From positions 496,001 through 560,000 of the forward strand of contig NZ_WAEM01000001.1 in NCBI RefSeq assembly GCF_008806775.1: a stretch of 64,000 bases of DNA. Reading direction: 5' to 3'. The number at the start of each line of letters is the position of its first letter. Positions within the stretch are counted from its first letter, which is position 1. Position numbers and translations under genes: made by a program. Of this stretch, positions 36,525 through 44,820 are shown piece after piece. Under the pieces are notes generated by a model. That model was given only the letters and a program-made list of their open reading frames with translations, ran no database searches and was not told where the DNA came from. This DNA comes from Flavobacterium luteum. Lineage in GTDB: Bacteria; Bacteroidota; Bacteroidia; Flavobacteriales; Flavobacteriaceae.

Positions 36525-36552
36525 TAGCCCCTTATTTAGGGGCTATTTTTTT
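36525..36552 (+). terminator. Rho-independent terminator
   Basis: TAGCCCCT (36525-36532) and AGGGGCTA (36538-36545) form an 8-bp, GC-rich stem with a 5-base loop, followed by seven T. It is well formed for the plus strand although no protein gene lies upstream on that strand for kilobases, implying that the 36.2-36.5 kb interval is transcribed as RNA. Confidence 0.75.
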
Positions 36553-36815
36553 GCATTACAATTTAAACTACAATTTTATGTACACAACATCTTACTTTTG
36601 TGGATTTTAAGAGTAATGCAAACGGTTATTTCCCTGTCTTTTTCCATCGTTTATCATTATTTTAAATTAGTGGAATTGCTTGTTTATTTATGAATGTAAT
36701 ATATATAAGTTACTATATAGTTATTATAAACTTGTTTTATACTTATTTTAAATATACTATTATTTTTATTTTAGAATACACTATTTTTGTTGCTTACACA
36801 ATGATATATATCCCT

Positions 36816-37559
36816 ATGGCAAAGGTTAAAAGTCTTTTTGAGTTAACAGGTACACTAGGCGGATTGAATTTTTATACTCGCAAGGGTGTGGCTGTGGTAA
36901 GAACTGCAGGTGGTGGTTTTAATGGTAAGGCTATACGGACACAGCCTAGCATGGTGCGCGTGCGGGAGAATGGCAATGAGTTTAAGGGTTGTATGCAAAC
37001 GGTGCGCTTTTTTAAACAAGGTTTGAATCCTTTTTTGAATACGTTTAAAGATGGGACTTTGCACCAACGCTTGGTGAGTTTGTTTACCAAAATTAAAGAT
37101 TTAGATGCGGTAGCCATTCGTGGGGAACGAAGCGTTCATGGAGGTATGCAAACGGCAGCCGGACGCCAACTTTTGGAAACCTATTTGTTGACTTCGGGGA
37201 TTCGGTTGAATGGTTTGTTGCACCAGCGAGTGGTTTTTGATTGGGCTGTTGGCTTGAGTGTGCCTGATTTTGATGGTGGATTGGTTTCGTTTCCTGGTGG
37301 TGCCAGTCATCTTACTTTGAGGGTAGGATGGTTGACTTTTGATTTTGGCAGTTATGCTTTTTCTTTTGGTGGCAGTGCGGTTTTAGCTGTTTCTGCTACT
37401 GATAAAGGGACTCTAGTTATCCCCGCTCCTATTTTGAATCCAGCTAATGGTGTGCAAGTGGGTGTGGTCTTGGCACGCTTTGTTCAGGAGGTGAATGGCG
37501 TCTTTTATCCTTTGAAAAAGGAACAAGAGGTGGTTCTAGAAGTTATTTATGTGGGGTAA
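36816..37559 (+). CDS. Conserved flavobacterial protein of unknown function
   Basis: 247 residues from the ATG at 36816 (MAKVKSLFELTGTLGGLNFY). The frame is open further upstream to 36690, but that part is AT-rich, hydrophobic nonsense and I exclude it. The N-terminus (SLFELTGTLGGLNFYTRKG...VRTAGGG) and the MVRVRENGNEF segment match a protein type common in Flavobacteriia that begins with an L.GT(I/L)GG..FY motif and has RENG.EF about 50 residues later. The second half is beta-rich. No signal peptide. Base composition looks richer in G than the surroundings. Function unknown; it could be phage- or element-derived. Confidence 0.65.
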   Translation: MAKVKSLFELTGTLGGLNFYTRKGVAVVRTAGGGFNGKAIRTQPSMVRVRENGNEFKGCMQTVRFFKQGLNPFLNTFKDGTLHQRLVSLFTKIKDLDAVAIRGERSVHGGMQTAAGRQLLETYLLTSGIRLNGLLHQRVVFDWAVGLSVPDFDGGLVSFPGGASHLTLRVGWLTFDFGSYAFSFGGSAVLAVSATDKGTLVIPAPILNPANGVQVGVVLARFVQEVNGVFYPLKKEQEVVLEVIYVG

Positions 37560-37604
37560 AGTCTTTCAGCGAGGGTTGAAAAATAGTAATGGGATGCTGA
37601 AAGG

Positions 37605-37632
37605 AGATGCTGAAACGAGTTCAGCATGACAA
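37605..37632. repeat. 28-base palindromic dispersed repeat, copy A
   Basis: The core ATGCTGAA (37607-37614) and TTCAGCAT (37620-37627) form a perfect 8-bp hairpin with loop ACGAG. All 28 bases recur identically and in the same orientation at 55217-55244, and a partial copy is at 55252-55268. Imperfect relatives flank this copy (37592-37602 and 37642-37652). Typical of REP-like interspersed palindromes. Confidence 0.8.
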
Positions 37633-37722
37633 AAGGGTTGTGAGTTCAGGATGACTTCGTTCATGTGAAAATACCCCTGTTTTTTTGTGTATTGCTAATT
37701 AATTATAAGACATATTGAAGTG

Positions 37723-37750
37723 GGCACGGATTGCAACCTTAAATCCGCGC
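37723..37750. repeat. REP-like CGGATT/AATCCG element fragment
   Basis: CGGATT (37727-37732) and AATCCG (37742-37747) form a 6-bp hairpin. The same CGGATT...AATCCG unit occurs at 55909-55923, and a half unit occurs at 44680-44685. These are probably fragments of one interspersed family that sits between gene modules here. Confidence 0.5.
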
Positions 37751-37800
37751 TATCCTACTCAAGAACTATTTTATATATCCGAGCGATTGGGGAAAAATCT

Positions 37801-37995
37801 ATGGTGGAAGATTTGAACTTTGTACTGTTGGGACAAATTGCTGATTGTGATAGTACTCTTTTAAGACTGTATGAACTGCAATCCGACATCGACCTATTCA
37901 ACAAAAAAGTTATTTCTAAAAATTCAAAAAAAACTAAACTGTTAACAAAAAAATCAATGCCTACACGCATCTGTTTGTTTATGCCCTACTTTTGA
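37801..37995 (+). CDS. Possible small protein
   Basis: 64 residues from the ATG at 37801 (MVEDLNFVLLGQIADCDSTL and onward), a helical N-terminal half and a Lys/Ser-rich C-terminus ending in a hydrophobic stretch. The frame extends upstream to 37720, but that part runs through a dispersed repeat. It lies 15 bases before the nuclease gene on the same strand. It is real only if conserved elsewhere; low confidence. Confidence 0.3.
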   Translation: MVEDLNFVLLGQIADCDSTLLRLYELQSDIDLFNKKVISKNSKKTKLLTKKSMPTRICLFMPYF

Positions 37996-38010
37996 AAAAA
38001 ACACATATCA

Positions 38011-38496
38011 ATGAAAAAAATAATCATTACCGCTCTTCTCATTCTTTCGATATGTAGCGTTCAAGCGCAAACCATGCTAACTGGAACGGTAGTGGGTGTT
38101 AAAGATGGTGATACCGTTGAAGTCCTTGACGACCAAAACAAAACTACCATTCTACGCCTTGCGGAAGTTGATTGCCCTGAAAAAAAACAACCCTACGGCA
38201 AGGCTGCCAAACAATTCACCTCCAACGCTATCTATCGCAAAACCATACATTACTTTGTGACTGACAAAGACCGTTACGGGCGTTCGGTAGCAAAGGTCTT
38301 TTACAAAAACAAATACCTAACTGCTGAAATTATAAAAAACGGCATGGGATGGCACTACAAAAAATATTCTCGGTCACGAGAACTGGCTCAGCTCGAACAA
38401 AAAGCCAGAGCTCAAAAAAAAGGTCTTTGGGCTGATGCAAACCCTATATACCCGTCCGATTGGCGAAAAGCGAGGAGAGCAAAGAAAAATTACTAA
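38011..38496 (+). CDS. Exported Staphylococcal nuclease-like protein (thermonuclease family)
   Basis: 161 residues. Signal peptide (MKKIIITALLILSICSVQAQ), then one SNase/TNase beta-barrel domain (about 23-145). The catalytic set is present: DGDT near 32-35, R49, D54 and E57 (spacing as in R35/D40/E43 of the S. aureus enzyme) and R91 in DRYGR. It hydrolyses DNA and RNA in a calcium-dependent manner in the family. Predicted secreted or periplasmic, where it could destroy incoming or environmental DNA. It stands alone; a candidate direct repeat starts one base after its stop. Composition is richer in GC than the genes of region 2. Confidence 0.88.
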   Translation: MKKIIITALLILSICSVQAQTMLTGTVVGVKDGDTVEVLDDQNKTTILRLAEVDCPEKKQPYGKAAKQFTSNAIYRKTIHYFVTDKDRYGRSVAKVFYKNKYLTAEIIKNGMGWHYKKYSRSRELAQLEQKARAQKKGLWADANPIYPSDWRKARRAKKNY

Positions 38497-38511
38497 CAAT
38501 AGGGAACTTTT
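38497..38511. repeat. 15-base direct repeat, copy 1
   Basis: CAATAGGGAACTTTT occurs here and again, identically and in the same orientation, at 44732-44746. The copies bracket the restriction-HNH-deaminase block and each precedes a large defence-type gene, by about 150 and 75 bases. Either an integration scar or a shared regulatory element. Confidence 0.4.
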
Positions 38512-38660
38512 ACATTGGTGCATTCATTTTTTAATAGGTTTATTTTTTGCAGTTATGGCTAATTACATTCAATAATTAACTAAATTTAAAATCTGTTTTT
38601 CCTATGTAATTTTATTCAGAAAAATATTGCTAATTTAGTAATCTAAATAAAGCGTTGCCA

Positions 38661-41600
38661 ATGTCCTTATTCCAGCCCTCAGTTCTCAAGAAATACTTGA
38701 GCCAACAAGATACTGCCTTAGTCCAGAAAGCCTATAAAAAATACGCCAAGTATTTTCACAATGCGGCTATTCAGGAAAACATCCGCAACAGCAAGGAGGA
38801 ACAATTCCAGGAAGGATTCTTGCGCGAATTATTTGTGGATATATTGGGCTACACACTAAATCCGGCAGCTAACTTTAACCTGACAACGGAACTAAAAAAC
38901 ATAAAGGGAGCCAAAAAAGTGGATGGTGCCATCCTCAAAGACGGCTTCGCCTTGGGTGTAATCGAACTCAAGGGAACCAACACCAAAGACCTCGAAAGCA
39001 TCCGCCAGCAAGCCTTTGATTACAAAGCCAACCAAACAGGCTGCATCTATGTCATTACCTCCAATTTCGAGAAGTTGAGGTTCTACATCAACAATGCGGT
39101 GGACTTTGAGGAATTCAACCTCTTTACCCTTACCCACGCTGAATTCGAAATCTTCTACCTCTGTCTGGCCAAAGAAAATATCTTGGCCAACAAACCGCTC
39201 AGTATAAAAGAAGCTTCGGTGGTGGAAGAAGAAAATATCACCAAAAAATTCTATGGCGATTATTCGGTATTCAAACGTGAATTATACCGGGATTTGGTCA
39301 AACAAAACCGCAATAATATTCAACTGATTGGCTTGCCTGAAAAGACCTCCAAACTCATTCTTTTCAAAAAGTCTCAAAAACTTATCGATCGTTTTTTGTT
39401 CATTCTCTTTGCCGAAGACCGCGGACTGCTGGCCCCAAACTCCATCAATACCGTTCTCAAAGAATGGAAAGCCTTGGCTGATTTGGACGTGGAAGTGCCA
39501 CTTTATGACCGCTACAAACAATACTTTGGTTATCTTGATACGGGTCGCAAAGGCACCGACAAAAAAGAAGAAATCTTTGCCTACAACGGCGGACTTTTCC
39601 AACCCGATGCCATTCTCGATGCGGTAATCATTGATAACGAAATGTTGTACCGCCATACCTTGAAGCTTTCGACCTACGACTTCGAAAGTCAGGTCGATGT
39701 CAATATCCTGGGACATATCTTCGAACATTCCTTGAACGAAATCGAAAGTGTCAATGCCGAAATTGAAGGAACCGATTTCGACAAGCAAAAAACCAAACGT
39801 AAGAAAGACGGCGTTTTCTATACTCCAAAATACATTACGAAGTACATAGTCGACAATACCATTGGTAAACTTTGTACCGAGAAAAAACAGGAATTGGGCA
39901 TCCTTGACGAAGAATATGCCAAAGGTCGCAAGAACCGCCAAACCAATACCATTATAAAACTGGACCAGCGACTCAAGGACTACCGCGAATGGCTTTTGGA
40001 CCTCACTATTTGTGACCCCGCTTGTGGCTCGGGTGCTTTCTTGAACCAAGCCTTGGATTTCCTGATTCGAGAACACGCCTACTTGGACGAACTCAACAAA
40101 CAACTCTTTGGAGGTTTCTTTGTCTTTCCCGATATCGAAAACCAAATCCTAGAACACAACATCTATGGCGTTGACCTCAACGAGGAAAGCATCGAGATTG
40201 CCAAACTCTCTTTGTGGTTGCGCACTGCCCAACCCAAACGTAAACTCACTAGCCTAAACAACAACATCAAATGCGGTAACTCGCTTATCGATAGTAAAGC
40301 CTTAGCCAGTGACAAAGCGTTCAACTGGAAGGAACAATTTCCGGAAGTATTTACCAAGGGAGGTTTTGATGTGATTATTGGAAATCCGCCTTATGTGAAT
40401 ATGAATACTTTTCCAAAAAACATTCATAATTATTTTGAAAAAGAATATAATTCTATTCACACTGGTTACAATGATTTAATGTATTATTTTCTTTATAAAG
40501 GATTGGATATTCTAAATGATAGAGGAATTTTTGGGGTTATTACATCCAACTATTTTATTGGTAATGAATATGCTAGAGGAATTAGAAAATTTTTATCAGA
40601 TTTTGTAACTCAAATTGTAAACTTTGAAAATTATCATATTTTCAAAGAAGCAAATGTACATACTGCAATAATTTTAGCAGAAAAAAAACCCGTTTTTAAT
40701 ACAGTATTATTTCAAACATATCCACTAAATAAGCCTTTAAATGAAATTATTATAAATTCTGATATATATAAAGAATCGAAAATTTTAAGAGAAGATTTAA
40801 TTGATAAATGGATCATTGCTGACAATTCTAATCTTTTATTAATTAATAAGTTAAAAGAAAAAAACATCACCTTAGGGGAAATTTCAGAAATAGCAAAAGG
40901 ATCAGAAACAGGAAAAAATGAAATTTTTACCCTGAGTAAAGAAGAAACAATTAAATATAAAATAGAAGAAGAAGCATTAAAAAAATGCATCAAAAACAGT
41001 GATATTGATTCTTATACAATTTCATTTGATGAAAAATATATTATTTATGCGGATAATAACTTTTCAAATATAAAATTCCCAAATGCTTTTCATTATTTAG
41101 AATCTTATAAAGAAAAACTTCTTGATCGAAGAGGGCCAAAAACTGGAGAATATAATTGGTGGAGATTACATAGGCCATCAATCAAAGAAGTTTTTGATTC
41201 AAAAGAAAAAATACTTGTACCTTATAGAGCTGATAAAAACAGATTTGCTTATGATGATAACCAATATTTTAATAATGGAGGCGATGTTCGTGCAATAAAA
41301 ATAGTTATTGATGATTATCAAACTAAATTTATTGTAGCATTACTAAATTCAAAACTAATCAATTGGTTCTATGGGTTTATAGGAAAGCCTAAAGGCAACT
41401 CAAGAGAATATTTTAATATACCATTATCACAAATCCCTATTCCCAAAACTGACCCACAAATTCAAAATAACTTAATTGTACACGTGAACAATTTAATAAA
41501 TACTAAAAATAATTTTGAAAAAATAAATCAAAAATTTAACAGCTATTGTGCAGGTAATTTAAAAATAGAAAAGTTAACCAAAAAACTTGAAAACTGGAGC

Positions 41601-41834
41601 GAATTAACCTTTACTGATTTCATTACAGAACTCAATAAGGCCATTAAAACAAATGGACAAACGCAACTCACCAAAAAAGACGAATTCGAATGGCTGGATC
41701 TGTTTGAAGAAAACAAAACCAAAGCCCAAAACCTAAAATCACAAATAGAAACCACCGAAAAAGCTATTGATAAAATGGTGTATGAATTATATGGTTTGAG
41801 TGAGGAGGAGATTGGGATTGTGGAGAATAGTTAA
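38661..41834 (+). CDS. Type IIG-like restriction-modification enzyme (Eco57I type)
   Basis: 1057 residues from the ATG at 38661; a TTG two codons earlier is a less likely start. The N-terminal nuclease domain has a D86...E102-x-K104 set (KVDGAIL, VIELKGT). An N6-adenine methyltransferase domain follows with motif I DPACGSGAF (452-460) and motif IV NPPY (575-578). The target-recognition region and a helical C-terminus close the protein. It would cut and methylate the same site as a single polypeptide. By eye, codons up to about 40370 are GC-richer, those from 40370 to 41560 are strongly AT-rich, and the end is intermediate, so the recognition half appears to be exchanged. The HNH gene follows 10 bases downstream. 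Confidence 0.88.
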   Translation: MSLFQPSVLKKYLSQQDTALVQKAYKKYAKYFHNAAIQENIRNSKEEQFQEGFLRELFVDILGYTLNPAANFNLTTELKNIKGAKKVDGAILKDGFALGVIELKGTNTKDLESIRQQAFDYKANQTGCIYVITSNFEKLRFYINNAVDFEEFNLFTLTHAEFEIFYLCLAKENILANKPLSIKEASVVEEENITKKFYGDYSVFKRELYRDLVKQNRNNIQLIGLPEKTSKLILFKKSQKLIDRFLFILFAEDRGLLAPNSINTVLKEWKALADLDVEVPLYDRYKQYFGYLDTGRKGTDKKEEIFAYNGGLFQPDAILDAVIIDNEMLYRHTLKLSTYDFESQVDVNILGHIFEHSLNEIESVNAEIEGTDFDKQKTKRKKDGVFYTPKYITKYIVDNTIGKLCTEKKQELGILDEEYAKGRKNRQTNTIIKLDQRLKDYREWLLDLTICDPACGSGAFLNQALDFLIREHAYLDELNKQLFGGFFVFPDIENQILEHNIYGVDLNEESIEIAKLSLWLRTAQPKRKLTSLNNNIKCGNSLIDSKALASDKAFNWKEQFPEVFTKGGFDVIIGNPPYVNMNTFPKNIHNYFEKEYNSIHTGYNDLMYYFLYKGLDILNDRGIFGVITSNYFIGNEYARGIRKFLSDFVTQIVNFENYHIFKEANVHTAIILAEKKPVFNTVLFQTYPLNKPLNEIIINSDIYKESKILREDLIDKWIIADNSNLLLINKLKEKNITLGEISEIAKGSETGKNEIFTLSKEETIKYKIEEEALKKCIKNSDIDSYTISFDEKYIIYADNNFSNIKFPNAFHYLESYKEKLLDRRGPKTGEYNWWRLHRPSIKEVFDSKEKILVPYRADKNRFAYDDNQYFNNGGDVRAIKIVIDDYQTKFIVALLNSKLINWFYGFIGKPKGNSREYFNIPLSQIPIPKTDPQIQNNLIVHVNNLINTKNNFEKINQKFNSYCAGNLKIEKLTKKLENWSELTFTDFITELNKAIKTNGQTQLTKKDEFEWLDLFEENKTKAQNLKSQIETTEKAIDKMVYELYGLSEEEIGIVENS

Positions 41835-41844
41835 TTAGTTTTAT

Positions 41845-42870
41845 ATGAGTAAAGGAACTGAAAGAAAAGAAAAATTATTTAAGATTTATTCAGACAATTT
41901 AAAATGGATAAGTGAAAAGTCTTCCTTAAAAAGGATAATTATAGACCTAGATTATGGTTGTTTATGTCCTATTTGTCAACGTTATTTTGATAAAAAAGAT
42001 AATTCTCTCTTAACTTTTGACCACAATCCACCCAAATCTTTAGGTGGAAAAGATGGGGTATTGACTTGTGAAACTTGTAATAATGAAGCAGGACATAAAA
42101 TAGATAAAGAATTATTAATTGCTTTAAGCGAGATTGATATAAATTGTTTTAAACCCAACACAAAATTCAGAAAAAAATTACAAAATGAAAGTACTTTAAA
42201 CGGAACTGTTTCTGCCGATTTTACAATTGGACATAATAAAGAGTTGACAATTAATCTAATTAAAAAGAATAGTAATCCAGTTGCTTTTGATAATTTCATT
42301 AAAAGCGAAAATATTTCATATACAAATCCAATTTTTATAAATAATGATCCGTTATCTGGTGGGTGGCACAAAGAATATAAATTTACATTTGAAAAAGAAA
42401 ATAAAACCGATGAAAGATTAGCTTCAATAGGTCTCTTGAAAATCGCTTACTTAATTGGATTTCAAAAACTAGGACATACTTTTCTGTTCAATAAAAATTT
42501 AGAAAATATTAGAAAACAAATAAAATCTCCTGAAGAACATTTTATGAACCATCCATTTTGGATTCATTTTAATTTTCCTGATGAGTATTTGGGTTTAAAT
42601 ATGATAATGAAACCAAAAGAGTTAAGATGTTTTCTTGTGATTTTTGATTTAAAAACAGATGCTGACAAATATAGATTTGCCATTGCATTACCAGGTTATA
42701 ATGAGGGAGATGAGCAAATTTATGAGAATATTAATCGTCTATTATGCAAAGGAGATGGATTTCTTAATTTAGAGTTAAACAATTACATTAATAACGTTTA
42801 TGATATTAAAGACGAGAAAAAAGTTTTCGCCCCTGCAAAATTATGGGATGAATTGATGAAATTAGAATAA
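41845..42870 (+). CDS. HNH endonuclease-like protein
   Basis: 341 residues. Zinc and catalytic residues are clear: C41-x2-C44, D59-H60, PPKSLGGKDG, C75-x2-C78-N79-N80 and H84, an HNH/Cys4 nuclease module of the DHNPPKSLGG kind. The remaining 250 residues are mixed alpha/beta and I recognise no domain; they may recognise the target. It lies 10 bases after the type IIG-like gene and 33 bases before the deaminase fusion, so the three probably form one operon. Could be a modification-dependent or accessory nuclease of the restriction system. Confidence 0.8.
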   Translation: MSKGTERKEKLFKIYSDNLKWISEKSSLKRIIIDLDYGCLCPICQRYFDKKDNSLLTFDHNPPKSLGGKDGVLTCETCNNEAGHKIDKELLIALSEIDINCFKPNTKFRKKLQNESTLNGTVSADFTIGHNKELTINLIKKNSNPVAFDNFIKSENISYTNPIFINNDPLSGGWHKEYKFTFEKENKTDERLASIGLLKIAYLIGFQKLGHTFLFNKNLENIRKQIKSPEEHFMNHPFWIHFNFPDEYLGLNMIMKPKELRCFLVIFDLKTDADKYRFAIALPGYNEGDEQIYENINRLLCKGDGFLNLELNNYINNVYDIKDEKKVFAPAKLWDELMKLE

Positions 42871-42903
42871 TATAAGGAAACTTTAAAGCAAAAAATATAG
42901 GTT

Positions 42904-44382
42904 ATGGCAAAAAAACAATATACTGATAAAGAATTAATGCAAATGGCCATTGATGTAATGAATAAAAGCATCAACGAGCCAAGACCTGATGGTAAAGTAC
43001 CTCCCAAGGTTGGAGCCGTTTTATTGTTCCCTGACGGTAGAATTGAAACCGCTTTTCGTGGCGAATTACGAGAAGGTGATCACGCTGAATTTACGCTTAT
43101 GGAGCGAAAACTAGCTAATGAAAATCTAGAAGGCTGTATATTGTTTACCACATTAGAACCCTGTGTAGAACGCAATCCACCTAAAGTGCCTTGTTGCAAA
43201 AGAACTACAAATGCCCGAATAAAAAAAGTATTCGTCGGTATAGAAGACAGAGACCCAACCGTTGATGGAAAAGGAATCAAACATTTAGAAAAACATCTGG
43301 TTGAGGTTAAAATGTTTGATCGAGAATTTCAGCGAATTATTGAGCAAGAAAATAAAGATTTTTTGAAGCAGGCTTTAGAGCGAAAAATAGAGAAAGAAGA
43401 GGAAGATTTACTTTCCCCTATTGAGATTGCAATACCAAATTATGACCGCTCCAAACTTTCCGATAAAGCACTTCAAAAATTTATTGATGAGGCCAAATTG
43501 GATTATAAAATCAATGATGACCATTTCCTTGAGTATTTGTCTGATTTTGGCGCAATGGAATGGGATAAAGATAAAAAGCACTTTGTACCTACCGGATTTG
43601 GAGTTTTACTTTTTGGTAATAATCCTCGAGCAAAATTTAAGAATGCAGTGTTGAAAGCCCACGTCACTTATGGAGATGAGAAAATAGAACCAAAAGACTT
43701 TGATGAAGCTTTGGTACTATTGCCAGACCAAATAGAAGATTGGCTGAAAAAAGTACTGCCCTTGGCAAAAGACACGAGCAGCTTCAAGCGTAAAGACGTT
43801 CCGGATTTTCCGACAAATGTTTTGCGTGAAGCGATTGTAAATGCTTTAGTACATCGTGACTATGAGCTTGCTGAGGCAAAATGTGAAATCAAAATTGATA
43901 CTAACAAAATTATAGTTACAAGCCCAGGAAAACCTTTACCTGCGATTACTTTAGAGGAGTTAAACTCTTTTGAAGCACCATCGTTGAGTCGAAACCCAAT
44001 TATCACTTATGTTTTCAGCTTGATGGATTATGTTGAAGAAAAAGGATTTGGTATGAAAACTTTCAAGACACTGAACAAAGAGTATGGTTTGCCTATTCCG
44101 AAATATACATATAAAAACCCTTTCTTAACACTCACTTTTCCGCGTACTACTGAAGCAATCAAATATGTAATTGACAAAGGTTCTATAAATGAACTGAATA
44201 AAGACGAATTGAAAGCTTTTGAGACTTTCAGGTCAAACAAACCTGTTACTAAAGCTGAATTTGTGGAGTACTCTGATTTAGCCACACGAACGGCCGAAAG
44301 ACTTATTAAAAAATATGTTGACCTAAACTTAATAAAAGTTCAAGGTTCTGGCAAGAGTACTAAATACATCATCAATGAATAA
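42904..44382 (+). CDS. RibD-like deaminase fused to RecG-type HATPase domain and winged helix
   Basis: 492 residues. An N-terminal cytidine-deaminase-fold domain (about 8-135) has H60-A-E62 and PC (86-87) followed after nine residues by C97-C98, the spacing seen in RibD (LEPCxxxxRxPPC); IKKVFVGIEDRDPTVDGKG also matches RibD. The rest (about 190-430) matches the ATP-binding C-terminal domain often annotated as 'RecG-like' (HATPase_c_4): REAIVNALVHRDY and EEKGFGMKTF. A winged helix ends the protein. In many proteins this HATPase domain follows an AlbA_2/Schlafen-type domain; here a deaminase takes that place. It is probably a nucleotide or nucleic-acid deaminase controlled by ATP or DNA binding, in a restriction operon. 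Confidence 0.8.
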   Translation: MAKKQYTDKELMQMAIDVMNKSINEPRPDGKVPPKVGAVLLFPDGRIETAFRGELREGDHAEFTLMERKLANENLEGCILFTTLEPCVERNPPKVPCCKRTTNARIKKVFVGIEDRDPTVDGKGIKHLEKHLVEVKMFDREFQRIIEQENKDFLKQALERKIEKEEEDLLSPIEIAIPNYDRSKLSDKALQKFIDEAKLDYKINDDHFLEYLSDFGAMEWDKDKKHFVPTGFGVLLFGNNPRAKFKNAVLKAHVTYGDEKIEPKDFDEALVLLPDQIEDWLKKVLPLAKDTSSFKRKDVPDFPTNVLREAIVNALVHRDYELAEAKCEIKIDTNKIIVTSPGKPLPAITLEELNSFEAPSLSRNPIITYVFSLMDYVEEKGFGMKTFKTLNKEYGLPIPKYTYKNPFLTLTFPRTTEAIKYVIDKGSINELNKDELKAFETFRSNKPVTKAEFVEYSDLATRTAERLIKKYVDLNLIKVQGSGKSTKYIINE

Positions 44383-44385
44383 TTT

Positions 44386-44479
44386 GCTCGCCATATACGC
44401 GTCACCTTGGCGAGAAAAAAAGCTTTTTTTAAAACTAAAATTATATTGCTCGCCATTTTCTCGCCATTTTGGCGAGCAA
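44386..44479. repeat. Cluster of CTCGCCA/TGGCGAG inverted repeats
   Basis: CTCGCCA occurs at 44387, 44449 and 44460; its complement TGGCGAG occurs at 44408 and 44470. The best stem is 10 bp, TTGCTCGCCA (44446-44455) with TGGCGAGCAA (44470-44479), and shorter alternatives compete with it. It lies immediately after the deaminase-fusion stop, so it could be terminator-like structure or a protein-binding array. The rest of the gap to 44820 holds a REP-like fragment and no gene. Confidence 0.5.
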
Positions 44480-44643
44480 AAGATTAAGATATACACAAAA
44501 GATTTCAAAAATTCAATGGCATTTTTAAAAATTACAAAATGGAAATATTTTCAAAATTGATAGAAGTTCAAATTAAAAGAATTAAAGCTATTTTTGGGAT
44601 TCAGGCATAATTGAATACAAAAATATTGTCTCCCCCCCGCTCA

Positions 44644-44687
44644 CTCCCGAATCCTTTCGGGTGTTTACCCTGAAAGGCGCGGATTTG
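44644..44687. repeat. REP-like element fragment
   Basis: A hairpin CCCGAA-TCCT-TTCGGG is followed by GCGCGGATTTG. The GAATCCTTTCG core also occurs at 56192-56202, and the CGGATT part recurs at 37727 and 55909. Remnants of the same interspersed family as those sites. Confidence 0.5.
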
Positions 44688-44731
44688 TAAAACAGAATAT
44701 TAATCTCAAAAAAGGGGATTTGTTTTGACTG

Positions 44732-44746
44732 CAATAGGGAACTTTT
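44732..44746. repeat. 15-base direct repeat, copy 2
   Basis: Identical to 38497-38511 over CAATAGGGAACTTTT and in the same orientation. It lies 75 bases upstream of the large SF1 helicase gene, near where a promoter would be expected. Confidence 0.4.
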
Positions 44747-44820
44747 TAAATGATTGTAGGAATGAATATTTAAATCAAGAGGATAAAAACAAAATTTACA
44801 CAATGCTTCAATAAACAATT

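Noticed and set aside
36690..36815. N-terminal extension of the gene starting at 36816
   Set aside because: The 42 extra codons are AT-rich and read as random hydrophobic and aromatic residues; the family begins at the MAK start.
39282..40145. 287-codon open frame on the minus strand
   Set aside because: It lies wholly inside the type IIG-like gene, is rich in Phe and Val, and has no domain; it is a shadow of the GC-richer coding strand.
44375..44560. 61-codon frame after the deaminase fusion
   Set aside because: It runs through the CTCGCCA inverted repeats and overlaps the preceding stop; composition does not look coding.
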